A stretch of 64,000 nt of DNA. Origin: Acanthopleura granulata. Taxonomy: Eukaryota > Mollusca > Polyplacophora > Chitonida > Chitonidae. A model generated the notes under the pieces. It worked only from the letters and a program-made list of their open reading frames with translations, searched no databases and was not told the origin of the DNA. Numbering within the stretch: position 1 is the stretch's first letter; each line of letters begins with the position of its first letter. The position numbers and the translations under genes are program-made. The stretch spans positions 124,001-188,000 of the forward strand of contig JABBOT010000004.1 in the NCBI GenBank assembly GCA_016165875.1, given 5' to 3'. Shown piece after piece: positions 1 to 15,500 of the stretch.

Positions 1-517
1 GGCACCTGAAAATCAGAAGCATTCTCTTTGTCAGGTGTACTACAATCAAGGGGGCATCTCTAAAATTGGTCTTGGCTTGCATAGCATGTCTGTTTTCCTT
101 TGTTGTTTTAATGAAACCATGTCTTAACCCCACAGCAGTTAGTATATCAGACAATCCCAATCATCGCCCTTCTATTGTCCAGATAATTCAAAAGAAAGCC
201 GAAAGTAAACTTTAATATTTAATAAACTTTTAATATGTATTAAGACACACAACTGTTCTGAGAAGTATTAATTCATTTAGAAGTTTTGATATCACACATG
301 ACCATATTTCCTCAACCCTCTGCATACGAGACAGGAAATTACAGTGCAATTTATGCACATATTCAGTTTGATTTTGGAGACAAAACTACGTTGGTCGGAT
401 TAATCAGTTTCAGGGCTTCACAAAAAATATCATTTTATCAGTCTACTCAGAATAATGCTTCACAATATGCAAAAAGGTTGACGGAATATGGTAATACATG
501 ATTTTGAGAAGATTTAC
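1..517. other. SMC2 intron, no exon seen
   Basis: This stretch follows the last visible SMC2 exon, which ends in phase 1 at 518. I found no segment encoding the expected continuation after the hinge, so the next exon must lie beyond the left edge. Two overlapping open frames of 71 to 92 codons here show no family resemblance. Confidence 0.6.
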
Positions 518-3500
518 CTCCTGTAAGAGTTCCTGCTGGGTCAAAAGAGTTGCCATTCAGAGTCACAGATTTCTTCAGGATTTTCTCATCAAAAGTGACT
601 TTCTTGGCAATGTTCATGTCCTTACAGATAAAGCTGGAGCCAAAGACAAACTCCATCGCCGGCTGAAGATCTGCCTCATAGCCAATCAGGGAGAGGGCAG
701 TGCTTACATTATCTTTGCCCACCTAGTGAATGATATGTATAAACTGGCATTAAAAAGGAAAGCTATTAAAGTATAACGATATGCTGGAATATGTAGCACT
801 CTCATGGCTTTTTGCTATAATTACCAGTACCTTGAGATTTCACATTCCAAACAATCTGCTAGTTTTGTGTAACACTGATGCCAAAGTTTATTTTGTGTTT
901 CACTAGTGACCAGAAATTTGAAAGAAAAAAAACAAAAAAATGTTTTTACGATTTTCCTGTTCACCAATCATATAAGAATTCAATAAGAAAAATTCCTGAA
1001 ACAGTTCACACTGTCACAAATTAAATGATTTAATGGTGACCTTAACTTTAAGAATCACACATGATAAAACGACTACATGTATCCTAAATAACCATGACAA
1101 AGATGCTTATTTTTCTACATTGTGAGTGTTCTGTTGATTGTAGAAATGTGCTTTAAATTTTGTTTTGATATCCTCCTTGATTTCAGCTCCAAGAGTAATA
1201 TTTTATAGTATTTATTTGCCTCTATAACTACATTTTCTTGGGCGCATTTTTAGGTCGTTTACAGCAATTACATGCACACATCAGTCAGCAAATGTCCAAA
1301 CATCACTGACCCCTGAAATCTGAGCTTGGTGGCTATAGGATTGACAGCTCTCTTACCAAACTTTCTGCTCGTTTCACAGTCTCTGTGTTGATGGATCGTC
1401 CAGCAATCTTGTTTAGAGGGATAATCGTGTAACGTTTCCTCAGCTCTCCCTTTTGCAGCAGCTTCTTTCCCGTCACTTCTGTGTCCACAACGACATTAAA
1501 GAGCTGCAAACAGAAGGGCTTACAGTAGTTCACTTGTATCTGATCAACAACATGACATAACTTCACACTGCTGTTTTTTTTAATGTTTTGTCAAAATAAA
1601 CCTTATTACTAGAACACTGAACTTGACAATTTTATGAAATCTCCTGTTCAATAAATGGTTACCAGGTATAAACACATTAGTCTGCCAGCAACTTGCGCAT
1701 AGTCAGGGGTTTCTCCCAGGCTCTGCCCGGTTTCCCGTCACCATAATGCTGGCTGCCATCCTATAAGTATAATATTCTTGAGTATGGCATAAAACCCTAA
1801 TTAAAGAAATATATAAATAAATAAACACACTATCAACATCATTTGGCCCAGTGAATAATGCAGAATATTTCAACTATAAACTAGAATGCATTCTGTGCAT
1901 ACACTCATTTAATGTCCTATTTATTTCTTCACCTTGGCAAGCAGCAATAAACCCCTGCAGATTACTGCTGTGGATGTGCAGAGTTATCTCACCTTGCCCC
2001 CAGCGGCTACCTCCAGCCCTACGGCAGTGTGAGGTTGCTTCAACTTCACCAGTTTAGCCACTAACCCATGCACCTTACTCCTGTCAAAGTTCTTCTCTGG
2101 GTCTCTGTAGTCAAACTGCAGCTGAGGAAATCTACAACACATTAGAGCAAAGCAGCCAGTCACATCGAAGCTACACTCAGTGTCACTTCACTATCAGCTC
2201 CTATTAAGAATGTATATCTCAGGGGAGATTTTTTGATCTTAGAAAGATTTTTTGAGGATTCCTTGAATGATAGATTGATATACTATTGGAAAATATAAAT
2301 TCAGCAAATATTTTATGACATTTATTTGCCTCTAAAAACATTACTTTTTGGGGAGAAATGTTTGGTCATTTACTAATACAGTATGTGCCAAGAGACTTGC
2401 CTGGCCTCTAGCTGGTCGAGTTTCTCCTTGAGCTGTTGTACCTCCTGATTAAGAGAACGTCTCTCATTGGACAGACTCTCCTCCTTCCCATCCTCATAGC
2501 CCAGCTTTTCCATCTCACTCTGACACAGGTATATACATCCATGAGATCTCAGAATGTATCTATGTATGCTTTGGTTTTGCATCATATTCAACAATTTTTC
2601 AGTCATACAATGACAAGGGATTCTTAGAATGTACATATACTGTGTCTTCTTGTTGCATGGTGAGTCCTTGCTGAAGACATCACACATGACATCCCACCCA
2701 GTCACATACTGACACTGGGCTGCTAAGTTTTGTTTCCTTTCTCTAACCTCTCAGTGCTGAATGCCAAGCGAGGCAGCAACAAGTGCCATTTCTAAAGTCT
2801 TTGGTATGACCCAACTCCGAGATTGATCCCAGATTTCCTGACCTCAAGGCAGATGCTCTAGCCACCTGACCACCGAGACGGATATGAGATCTTAGAGATA
2901 AATGCTCTAATGCTGCTTTTCATTTGACTGAAATCATTACGGTTCCAAGCCATCAGTAAAACTGTAATTGTAGCAGCTCAACCACATCTGAAGAGAATCT
3001 GTTATGTAAAACAACATGGTTACACAATGACTTGTTTTGGCGTGGTTGTTTTACCTCTGAGTTCTCCATGTCGTTCTCATTGTTCTTTTTAATCACCATA
3101 ACTTCATTTTTGTTGGATGCCTTTAAGCAAATACCATGAGGAAATGACTTGGTGTGGTTGTGCTTACCTGTAACTTCTCCATGTTTTTCTCCACATTGCC
3201 TTGCGCAGCCTGGTCTTTCTTGTAGTCCTGCTCTGTCTTCTTTAACTCAGCCTCTTTCTTTTTGATCTCCTGATAGGTATGCTTTAGTCTGAGTGAAACA
3301 AATCAGCTGTTATTATCAACACTTCAACATTATTTCAACAAAATTCAACTTTATCCATCACCAAAGAAAAAGAAAGAAAATAAATTGATCCGACAAGTGC
3401 AGTTATGCAAATGGTTAATAGTTATAGTTCTCCATGTACAGGTAGCAGTAAATTACATCTAGTTGCTATGATGGAAAATGAAGGACATGTAGGTGCTCTG

Positions 3501-6500
3501 TTTGAGCAGACATACATGTACATAAATGACAGGTAGGTGCTCTGAAGGAACTGATGTAAAGGTGCTCTGATAGAAATGACATGTATGTGGTCTGATGGAG
3601 ATGACTTACATGTATGTGTTCTGACATAATATAAAGTGCTCCAATGGAACTGATATAAAGGTGCTCTGATGGAGTTGTCATATAGGTGCTCTGAAGAAAC
3701 TGATGTATAGGTGCTCTGATGGATCTGACATATAAATGCCCTGAAGGAAGTGACATAAAGGTGCCCTGATGGAGCTGACATATAGCTGCCTTGATGGTGC
3801 TGATGTTATAAGTGCCCTGATGGAGCTGATGTATAGGTGCCTTGATGGAGCTGGCATATAGGTGCTCTGATGGAGCTGACGTATACGTGCTCTGATGCTG
3901 CTGACATATAGACGCTTCCGTGAAGCTGATTTATAGGTGCTCTGTTGGATCTGACATAATATGGGCATTCCAGGAGCTGACATAATAAGTGCTCTGATGG
4001 AGCTGAGACAAGAGTAGGTGGAATCTTTCAACTAATCCAAATCCCTGCAAGCATTGAAACACTGACTAAATTGTAGGTCACTTGTTACATCAGTCATGAT
4101 GACCATGTAGTTCAAAAATCAAAAACAGGGCATTGCTCTGTTTTTAAGTGATAACTATAGCTACACTCATGCAGAAAGGATTGAGCACTTGTGCAAAATA
4201 CATTCACTAACTTGAGCTTCAATTAATACAAAATCATTGTTGCTGGGTGAGAGAAACCTAAATTCTTAGGGGCAACCATTTCACCTCACCAAGTATTGCA
4301 AAAAAATCCTGATGTAAAGCTGCAGCAAAATCAGGGAGGGTTAGACATTAGTCTTAATGCAGAAATCCAGACCACCCAACTAGCAAATAGGTGTTTGATA
4401 TATTTTGAGAACATTAAAATTACATGTACAATGTAGTTTTGAATCCATTTATCAATGTACACATGAACTTGCTAGTCCGCTTCTGTGTACTGCTGGCCAA
4501 TCTTTAAAAATTAAGTAAAGCTCAACAATAATAATCTTCAGAGGCGAAAGAAACAATTTGACAAATATTTCAAACATGGTAGATGACCTAAAATTTCACC
4601 CATGACCAAGTTGCACTTTCTCCTGATACTGAGTTGTTTTAAGAAGACAGGTTGTTATCCAAACAGAAAAATACAATTTTCGGCACCAAAATTAATATTC
4701 TACAACATGCATTTGCATCTGGGGGGGGGGGGGGATATTTTTAGATCATATGCAGTAAATATAAAAGCAAACAAAATAAGATAAATACCTTATTTGAGTC
4801 TGCTTTGTGTCAGTTTCAGCCTTGTTTATGTTATTCTTGGCAGCTGAAAAAAAGAAAAATTCAACATAACGTAACTTTTGAGCAACTCAATCTGAACAAA
4901 TCAGAAAACTGAATACTTTTTTGTCACCATTAAAAACTCTTTTTTTATTTTCATGAAAACTAAATACCAAATTTGTCTAAAACTCAATTCTCCCATATTT
5001 TTTCCTGTGGGTACAAAAAGAAAGTGGCTAGAAAAACCCCTGTACTCACACAATTTTTCATTTATACAACGGCAGTCATGTTGTTACTGGGTGTAACAGG
5101 AAGCCTTGAGTAAACTAGTGTTCTCTTTCTCCAGCCGCCCCTAGCTACTTTATGCCCTTTCATTTTACCTGTTATATACACAGAGATTAAATAGCTCTGA
5201 GATCGGTTGTCCCTGTATCCAGGTTAACTGATCTGAACCGTTACAGTTACTAACCAGGAACACAATCCTGTCTCCTGCGTTGTCCAGTGTGTCAAAGATG
5301 CACACGAATAAAACTTGTGTCTTGTGACTTTAACGTAAGTTTGATTCCATAATCCTGGGAATACAGACCATAGCTGTACTATTATTATTCCTGCATAACG
5401 AGGTGATATGAATTCAGATATACTTTAAGATCACCAGAAATCTGTTTTTTCGCATACAGCTATGACACTTTCTGGGCAACCCCTGTGATAAGACCAAGTT
5501 ACAGGTTAATGAACGGTAGAATACAGACCTGTATTTCTGAAAGCCATAAAGCTGAGAAGAATAAAACAGATGAATTTCATAACTTTAAAGACTTTAATAA
5601 CTCTCTGTTCCCATGTGATGCTCTCCATGTACACATCTCAAAGTTAGGACCAAAATGATTAATAAAATCAAGTACAATAAAAAAAATTATTTATGAGGCT
5701 TTGAGAAAGTGATGTTTGAAGGACTATCCCATTTGAAAGTGGCCCTGTGCCTTACCCATGAGCTGGTCGTTAAGAGTGGCGTCTTCACCATCAGCATTAC
5801 TGGAGAGCCCAGAGCTCACTGCCTGGTAGTGTGTCTGAGCGACTACATGAGCCTCCTGGTCATTTGTGCTCTGTTTCTTCAGTTTCTCCAGCTCAGAATG
5901 TATCTTTTCCACTTCTTTCTCTTTGTTTGTCAAGGCAGCTTTATCCTTAAAATGCCACAATAATAATGATAACATAAAAAACTTTTCAAATGCAGCATGA
6001 TGATGACTGTTGTTCATCAGCTCTAGGATGTCTGCTTTGATTGCTCTGAACACTGTATCATGATATTTGTTTAATATTCTTTCATGATAAACGATCTCGT
6101 CTTAATAGTGAACAATTTGCACACAGTTACAGGGAACAATTTCATTCTTTTATTCTATGATAGTTATCTTCCCTTGCTCCCTCTCTGTCATCTGCTTATT
6201 TGTAAAGAAAACAGTTTGATGATGGTTTCTCAGGTAGAGCTATACAAGTTAAAAGAGAAAACAATACTAGACCAAATGTATATATGTAACGATAAAGAAT
6301 CCCATTCACAGTTCAAGAAACGTGACTTTATTTGTAATGTAGGATATCTGAGATATTGCAGTTCAAAGTAAGCAAAAATGACAAAATAGGGAAAATCTAA
6401 TGGACTGCCATGCTCTCAATTTTAACTAATCAAAGGCAAGATATTTCTACCATCCAAGAAGGCATTTTCTTTCGCTGTGACATCACCTGTGCCCAGTTCA

Positions 6501-9500
6501 CTATTCTGCTAAATAGCAGTAGTGTTAACTCATGCTGTTTTCCGCATGATTACGAGACAATTCTGATAAACTTTAAAGCTATTTTCTGCGAGAAAGTAGT
6601 ATTGGAATACGTCTTGGGTTATTTCCCAAGGTCTCAACTACAAGGCCACAGTGCGTGGTTTTTGATTGTAATAATAAAGGGGGCTATACTTCACACACAA
6701 AGACTGGGCATGGATGATGCCACATGGTGTTTTCAGCTTCTGTAAAATGGCGCACCCCATGGCCTCGTAAGAATTCCAGATTAAAAGGTTATTTATAGTT
6801 ACCAAGCACGTTATATGGAAAGTCCTGTGCCTGATCAGGTCTGCATGGACCCCTTTGGTTATATTTTTTGTTGTCTTTTCTTTTAAGCAATTTAAAATAC
6901 CTAACATCAGATACATGTATTTTTTCTCCTTAGGTATAATGAAACAGATAAGACCATCCTTAAAAAATTGTTTGTTGGGTGAAACCTGACCCTATGAGAA
7001 AAAATAGGGTTGGTTGGCAGGGAATTCTTTCTTTTAAGTAGACTGTTTTTTGAGGGGTCAGTCGGGTTACACTCAACAAACATATTTTTATGGATGGCCT
7101 AATGCATATTCATGCATGCAGTATCGCGATTTGTTATCTCTCAGTATACATGATGTTCAACTCACACTCTGCAATCACTGAACATTACCTATCTTGAGCT
7201 AACATACTGTGATACTGTATGTATAACCATCACTCTTTTCATGCATATGTGGATCCCCTGTAATTTATTTATTTGACTGATGTTTTACGCCACACTCAAG
7301 AACATTCCACTTCCATGACAGCAGCCAGCATTATGATAGGAGGAAACCAGGCAGAGCCTTGTTAAAACCCACAACCATCCGCAAGGCAGCTTGAGGAGCT
7401 TCCCATGTATACGGCAGGAGAGGAAGTCAGTATGAGCTGGACTTGAACTCACAGCAAGCACATTTGTGACAGGCATCTACGTCATTACACCATGCTGGTG
7501 CATTATTAAACCCCCTCAGCCACAGAGGTCCCCAGAACCAATGTTACAGGCAGGTCTTTCTAGGTTTAAAAATGTAACCAAGCCCCAAAAAATACTTTCC
7601 ACACAAACAAACAGACAAACAAAGTGCCAGCGTACCACATCCACATATACATAACCTGTGTTTGTTGGGCTTGATCCAACTGGCCCTCCAATTTCGAATG
7701 TTTTTCATACACTTATATTTTACCCTCAGTGTTAACGTCTTTAAAATCCCTCTTTTCACTCCGTTAGAATAAAAAAAATATCCTCGACCCATTTTGCTTT
7801 CACTGCATGACAGAGTCAAGTTAACAAAGATTAAACAAAAACGCCTAAGAAAGATTTTTTCAAGGATGACCCCAGGGTGCCAGTCGTCCAGCCTTCATGG
7901 ATTCTTCAATTGGTCACTAGATGTATAAAGCAATAGATGTGACAGGCTGGTTAAGTTACCTCAGTTCCCTGTTTTATGACGGCCTTTTGTTTCTTGATCT
8001 CTTCCTCCAGAACCTGCTTCTTGTGGTCTACTGTAGAAGAAGCCTTGGTGTCTAAAGCTTGCTGTTCTTTCAGTTTATTCTCCAGTTCAATCAGCAGACT
8101 GCCAGTCTCCTGTAAGCATGAGCAAAATCCCCAATCAGCTGGACAGCAGCCTCTCATTACTCACTCTTTGCAGGAAGAAATTTATTTAATTGACTGGTGT
8201 TTTATACCGTATTCAAGAATATTTCACTTATGTGATGATGGTCAGCATTATGGTAGGAGGAATCCGGGCAGAGATTTGGGAAAACTCACGACCATCTGCA
8301 CACTGCTGGCAGACCTTGCCATGTACAGCATGAGCCGGGCTCACAGCGACTACTGGGATTCCTGGGTCATTATGCTCACTAGCGCGCTAACACTCTCGTC
8401 CAGCAATGAAGTGTGTGTGTCCACAATACCGTGAACCATAGGGAAAACTGCCACCAGCATCTAAATTACACAATAAAGGTGAAAAAAAAACAAAACAAAA
8501 AATAAAACAAAAACAGAACAAAGGAAAACTATTGAAAAGAATATGCCACCTTTAAAGAGACTGTTCTAGAGTATTATCACAAATTTTCCATTTAATCAAC
8601 TCAAACTAAACCTTTTGTATTCTTCCTGAACTTCACACTTTCAGAAAATGTCATCCTTGGTGTCTAATAATTTTCTGTTTTTAATACTGAATTTTCCTAA
8701 GTTTCATTTCCACTTGAATTATAAAAGTTAACATATGCATGAAAAGTATTGAGTACTGCCATACGTGGATGTGGAAAGCCATTCAGCAAACTTTGTGGAA
8801 AACGGATGTCACTTACATTTCTTGGAAAAAGCAATTGTAACATTATGACGTAACAGAATGATGTTTGCATCAGCTGGTTGACATACATGTTTTTGCAACA
8901 ATATTCATGTGTCATAAGCATGTTCTTTAGTGACAGCTCAGAAAACGGGTCACTCTAATGTTGAAAATTAATGAGTTTAAGCGATTTTCCCAACCCAATA
9001 TACCTTCATTTACTTATATTTAAGACTACAGCATGCAAAGCTACTTTATCAATGCAAGGTACAGTCAAGTCACATATTATAAATTTTTCTGTGTAGTCTC
9101 TTTAAATAATGTATACAACATGTAAAAGGCAATTTCCAAGTATGGTCATCATTTTTTTTTGTGACACTTTTTTACAATGATTAAAATGTAAATAAACACT
9201 GAGGCGCTACAGAAGATTTTTTGGACCATCATGCACAGGCTGAAACACGACATCAGATCCTTTTCAGCTGCCAAACATCATCTGACTACTATATGTCTAT
9301 GTTCTACATGAATACACACGTCTTTATTTGTATTCAGTGAGGAAATACATATGTTACAGAGTGTTTACCAGAAAAAAGCAATGTGTGACATCTCTGTCCT
9401 TCAGCCTGTGCCAATATGGTTCAAAAAGTACACCGAAGCTCCCTAATCATTAATTTCCATTTTAATCAATATAAAAAAAATGGAAAAATAAAAAATAATT

Positions 9501-12500
9501 AAGACTGACTTAACAGTCTAGCAGAGTAGAATTGGCTGTTAAGCTCTTGTGCATGCTGAGCTTATGAGCTATGTGCATTCCAACTACTCTTTGATCTCCA
9601 TGTCTTTGTATATTTTCTGAAAATGAAATTATGATCACAGCTTAATGAATGGGCTGGCTTTGTTTACATTCTGGTTTTTGGAACATCTATATACATGTAC
9701 ATGCACTTCTCTTGACTGAGACCTGCAGAGCTTACCTCATCTCGTTTCTTCTCAAGTTTCTCTATGACATCTGCTAGCTCCTCGATTTTCTCTTTACCCT
9801 TCAACAACCAACACATATCATTCAGAAAACTGCATTCTTTTATTGTTTTGATAGCTGGGGGAAGCAAGATTTACATAAACTCTTATTTTTTTGGTCATTG
9901 GTGTTTAGCTCAAGAATTTCTTAGTTTAGTTACACGCCAACATAATGACGTTTATAAAAGATCTGGTAGACTGTCCAAGCAAAGCAGTTTATTCCATGTA
10001 TTTGACAAACCTTCTGACTTCGTCCAAACTAGCGAGAACTGGATTCAGTCCTGCGTCAAAATGTGTAAGTGACTGAGGGACTACAGGAAGACCAGTATCA
10101 AAGACACAGGTAGAAGAGTTCCTCTCTACATTGTCTTTGCTTACTGATACAAAGTGTATACAACTTACTGTAAATGACCTAAAGTTTCGTCCAAGAAAGT
10201 GTATCTTTAGAGACAAATAAATGTCCTAAATATTATATCTGGTGACGAAACTCACATATTTCCAGAAGGGTATCATCCAAAACTCCAAACAAACCTCAAA
10301 ACAACTTTCTACAGTCTCTCTTACCTAATAATACACAACCCTTAATACATAAACAATGGCCAGAGATGATCAGAAGAGACACAAAATCGCAGACTGATTT
10401 CATTGGAATATACAAGAATTTTCTGGTTGCACTTTATGAACAAAAACCATCAATGGAAAAACCCTAGGTCTACAGAACACTGTTTACTGATATCAATAGA
10501 GGAAATCTAGCAAAAAGTAATTTACGGCCAAATAAAAACTCTTGTAGCAAGAAACAACATTAGCAGTTCACACATGATTACACTGGTGTCAGAATAAGGT
10601 ATTTATAGCCCAATGTACAAGACTTGCAAACATTACACCATAATAAATTTTTGACCACAATCGTTTCAAATCTTTCCAATTATTTTCAAAAATAATGGCT
10701 GCACTAGTGACGTAAGACTTAAGACATAATTTTTATCATGACGCTGCCCTGACCTCAGTCATTTCACTTTGCAGAGCTTTGATAGACTCCTCCATATCTG
10801 TCAATTTAACAGCTGACTTCTTCCAAGTTTCCTGCAATTGAACATACAAGTGTGATTTACATGTAGATACATGCACAAGTATATACCTCTTAATGATTGT
10901 TCTTCCTGTATGATTGAAAACCAACAGTGCACAACTGGTTTTACTGACAAGCTGGTGGTAAGGGGTGTTCCTAAGACACTCACTTACAGGCATTATCGCC
11001 TTTTTTTGTATTTCTAAGACATAAAACACTTTTGCAAAATTATATTTATCACATGTTTTCCCTTTTTCTTGCTCACACATTTGTGGAATATTTTTGTCAC
11101 CTGGGATATGTCACAAAAATGTCAAATTTTGTTATGTCCCAAATACAAATTACACATATATCTCACACTAAATGTGCAGTTTCCTCATAACAAAAGATTA
11201 CAACCGAACAGTAGTAACTCAAACTGAAGGCCATTAAAGAAGGTTAGAGGGGCTGTGCAAAACAGAACAAATATGCCCCTCCATTTTAGTGCTTATGGCC
11301 AATATCAAATACGCACATCCACATGTACTGGGGAGTTCAGGCTTACTCTAGTCCAAAATCTGTAAAAATCTTGTAAAAATTAAAAACTAAAGCAGCACAC
11401 ATATACATACATATGTGAAAAAAATTAATCATTTCATGAGAAAGTACTAAAGTTTAACAATATTTACATAATGATAATAAAGTGAACATACGGTAAAATC
11501 TGCCACTACATATACATTCAGAAAAAGAGCTAATCTTCTCTAAAGTTTTGAAAGCCAAGAAGATATAATTTAAGATTAGGGATATGGAATTGATGGATAA
11601 TTCAATTGGAGCAGCCACGTTGCCAGTGGTGACATCAAAAAAGAAGCCTAATCAGTCCTGGACTGTTAGTATGGCTGCCTATGGTGTTTGCTAGATCGTC
11701 ACAGTAATTTGTCAGCAACATAACAGCTTGGGACAGAAGAAGATTCCACTGCATAATTCTGCGTTGATTTTGCCAGATTTAATACATAAATCTTCCCAAC
11801 CTTGACAGACAAGAACAAAATCCAAGAGTCTCTTATTGGTACATTGGCTCGGGACATTCCCTGATGTCCAAGGCCAGCTAAATGTGAACACCTGTGTAGG
11901 CGGAGACGAAAACGAAAAGCACAGTTGAAAGATGACCCTTTGTCCAAAAAGTTCAACCTGTGGCCCAGACATTCAAGCAACCTTAAAAACACATGAGTTA
12001 GGGATCTCATATCTGATATTATTGATTTTATTTCTCTGTCAAATTTTTATTTTGGAACCTCGCAATAGCATTTAGCACCAACAGTACAGGAGAGGTTCAA
12101 AGTGATGTGATGTCACACAAGAGGCTAACACAGCAAAATGGCATCACCAAATGAGAGGTAGTGAAAATCATTTCCTGTTTATTCTGTTAGTAAGCACTGT
12201 AGAAGTTTTAAACATTTCAAGAACACCTCTGAAAAACATCTTTGGAAATCAACTCATATATAGCAGCTCACTATGTTCACTTCATAATTCATATCTTATT
12301 TGTACTTCCTTTCCCATACAAATGCACATAAACTGACCTCTGCACGAACAAATCTATAGGCGATGTCCAGTTTGTTAAGACGACCCAGTTCTCTAATTAT
12401 TTTTTGATATTCCAAATACGATGCTCGCTCCTCCTTCAGTTTGGTCAATGTAGGGAAAATCTCTTCTTTCAAAATCTGTGGTGTAAAGAAACAAGTTGTC

Positions 12501-15500
12501 TCAGCGCAGATTCATTGTGTAGGCATTTGCTCAATCTATTATTTATCTAAAATAATGTGGTACTTGTGATTTAGGAGGGGATGCCAACTGCTCACTGCTA
12601 CACTGTAAGATTTATATTGTTAACATTTACATATTTTTTTAATAACATGTTCCTCTGGAAATACCCATCAAAAAGAATGTTTAACTACCAACTGAAACTA
12701 CCTCTGTACTAGAAGAGCTGGATAAAGATATGTTCATGTCCTAGTTTCTTCATCAACATTTTGCAAAGGTGTGAATGAATATTCTCTACGGACACCCACT
12801 GTAGAACTCACAAATTTATGTTCAGAGAACCTCGGTCATCAATAAGTAACATTTTAAAAGTCTTCATATATATTTCTGGCTACACGTGGCAACCTATTCT
12901 CATTCCACTTAAACTGGGGCCAAAATTCAGCATATCACACTTATCTTAGAAATTTATATTTTCGTCAGCACTTATGTATTTGTTTGAAAGAAACCTGATG
13001 TTTAGCAGATGCATTAACAGGAGGAGAAACATGTGGACGAGTACGAAAAAATTAACTGCCACATGTGACACTCACAGGTAGAAAAAACTTCCATATTTCA
13101 ACCACTGGCTAAGGCATAACAATGTGTAAAATTATGGCTGTTTAACATGAAATGATTAAAACAGTTCTACAACCAAGCCTATGTCTGAATTCCCCAAAAC
13201 ACATATAATAATTCCAATAGCTTACTGTATCAATCTCCTTCAGTTTCATGTCTTTCTTCTGAATTGTTTTCTGAGCAACTTGTTTTTTACTTTCATACAG
13301 CCTGGTGCCTGTTGCTTCTTCGATCATAGACAAAATCTGATGGGAGAAAGGGTACAATAATGGATTACAATAATATTACAGTACATTTACTGCGCGGGGA
13401 TTCATACAGATCCATTCTCAGTGCCATTTACATGTAGTAAGATTTTTGGAATAGGAAAACGTCAATACCCTAATTCTTCCTATTTTGGGGACATCTGGTC
13501 TGCCTTTTCAGTCAATGTATGTGTTATAGTAACAGGAATACAGTTTCCTTTTCCTCGCATGGTTAGTTCTTAAATGAATATATATCTATATTCTCACTTT
13601 TTTATAAAAACTGGGAGAGAATAGTAACTTTTTACTGTTACCAGCACTAATGTCTGTCCCCCAAAAATGGAAGAATTAGGGTATTCCACAAACAAACAAA
13701 AAAATGTTGTGACATCCTCTTAAGACCCAAACACTCATTATCTTTGGCATAAGTGTAATTTTATCTTCCAATGTGAAGGTGCAATGAATTATTTGCCTAG
13801 CACTCAGTAGTTACATTGCTACATGTACGAATCAAACTCTCGCTGACTTGGCTGTAGTCATGATTAAGGTTTGTAAAGTACCTGGTAAAGAATGCTGACT
13901 TACATAAAGAAAACAAAGAAATTTGTTTTTTAATTGGAATGGTTTAGTTTATATTTCCATCTCAAAAGCTTCATCCTAAGACCTTTCTCAACCCCATCAC
14001 AGAAAATAGGGTCAGTCGATAGGGAAATTATATTCATTCTTACTAATGAAATAGATAAGGATTTTAAAGAAATTATTATGGAGAGAAAAATAAAAAAGAG
14101 AAATTCCATAAAAAACCTTAGCGTGGGGTCCTTCTTGGCAGGGTAGGTCGAGTTACCTCTAAGAAACATATTTTCAGTGATGGCCTCACCTGCTATTCGT
14201 ACATGAATACAGCCCCCCAAATGTTGATAACTATTTCAGCAGTTATCCCAGATTCCATTTGTTCGTAAAAGACTTAACTTTAATAATTTTACATGCATGT
14301 ATTATCTCCGGATCTGTTCTGATTGGTGTTTTACCTCTGGGGGTTTCATGTTGATGACTTTGGTGATCCTGCCCTGCATGATTAGGAAGTGAGGATTGTT
14401 GACGTTGAGTTGTACAGATTGGAACAAGTCCTGTACCCTGGTGTTGTTGGCACTGCTGCCATTTATGAGATATTTGTTCCGTCCTTCCACAACAACCTGA
14501 AATACAGGAGAGAAAAAAATAAATTCTTGGCAAATTCTCTGTCTTTTACTAGTGAAATCTCCATATCTTATTTGTAGTTATATTATTTATAGTCACTTAT
14601 TATAGTTTTTCATTATGAGACAGAAAGTCAACTACAAATTATGGGGTCCAGAAATTCTACTGTTAGTGACGATTTAAGTTTTCCCCAGACCTGGTTAAAT
14701 GACAAGTCAAATGAATTTACATGAATGGGTTACTTCGAGGAGGAGGGGAGCGCCATGGCCGAGTGGGTTAGCCTGACCCCAAGCAGCCATGATTATGGCG
14801 CATCAAAATATTTCTCAACCAATTTCTAGTCAGTGTACTTGGGCCAGCATGCACAACCACTAGGCCACACAACCAACTTACATTATCAAATTTCAATAAT
14901 ATAGAAAAAGTTCACTTACCCTAAATGACATAAAATTTCGACCAATAAAGTATTTTTACAGGCAAATTAATGTTATAAAATATTGTTTTTGTGGCTGAAG
15001 CTTACATTTTTGGAGTAGGACTCAACAAACCTCAAAATACATTTCTAACATCAATAGAACACTAAGAATCTGAAAAAATCAGCGACTTAGTCATGAACAA
15101 AATTTTAGGTCATTTAGGGTATTCGAAAATGCAGATATCCAGGCATTAGTGGTTTTAGACGCACCAACATGATTTGTTTGCACAGATAAGGCAGTGAAAA
15201 CATTGTCACAATAACATGGAAATTAATACAGAACTTTGATTCATGGCCTCATAAGTCCAAAACTAGGTTTCCTTAATGTTCATAATTTACATATGCTATG
15301 CAGTTTGTTGTGTAGTAAAACATACTGTAATTTTTGATTATTATCAGCCACAGTTCTCAGAATATTATCCAGCTTTGTTCAGTTTCCTAACCTTTCCTAT
15401 ATTATCTTTCACCTCATTTACTTCAAGAGGGTGAAGTGCCCGGATGTCCGCAGCCTCAAATACAGTTTTTTAGAAAGACTTGGAACCTCATACTTTGGTA

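Noticed and set aside
3422..4031. Three overlapping minus-strand frames of 96-119 codons
   Set aside because: They are translations of the 25-bp minisatellite in different frames, with no start context or splice support.
7976..8434. 152-codon plus-strand frame
   Set aside because: It is antisense to an SMC2 exon and then runs through a SINE-A copy.
14750..14835. tRNA-like segment GGCCGAGTGGGTTAGCCTGA
   Set aside because: It has an A-box-like part only, with no B box or cloverleaf; at most a short SINE head remnant.
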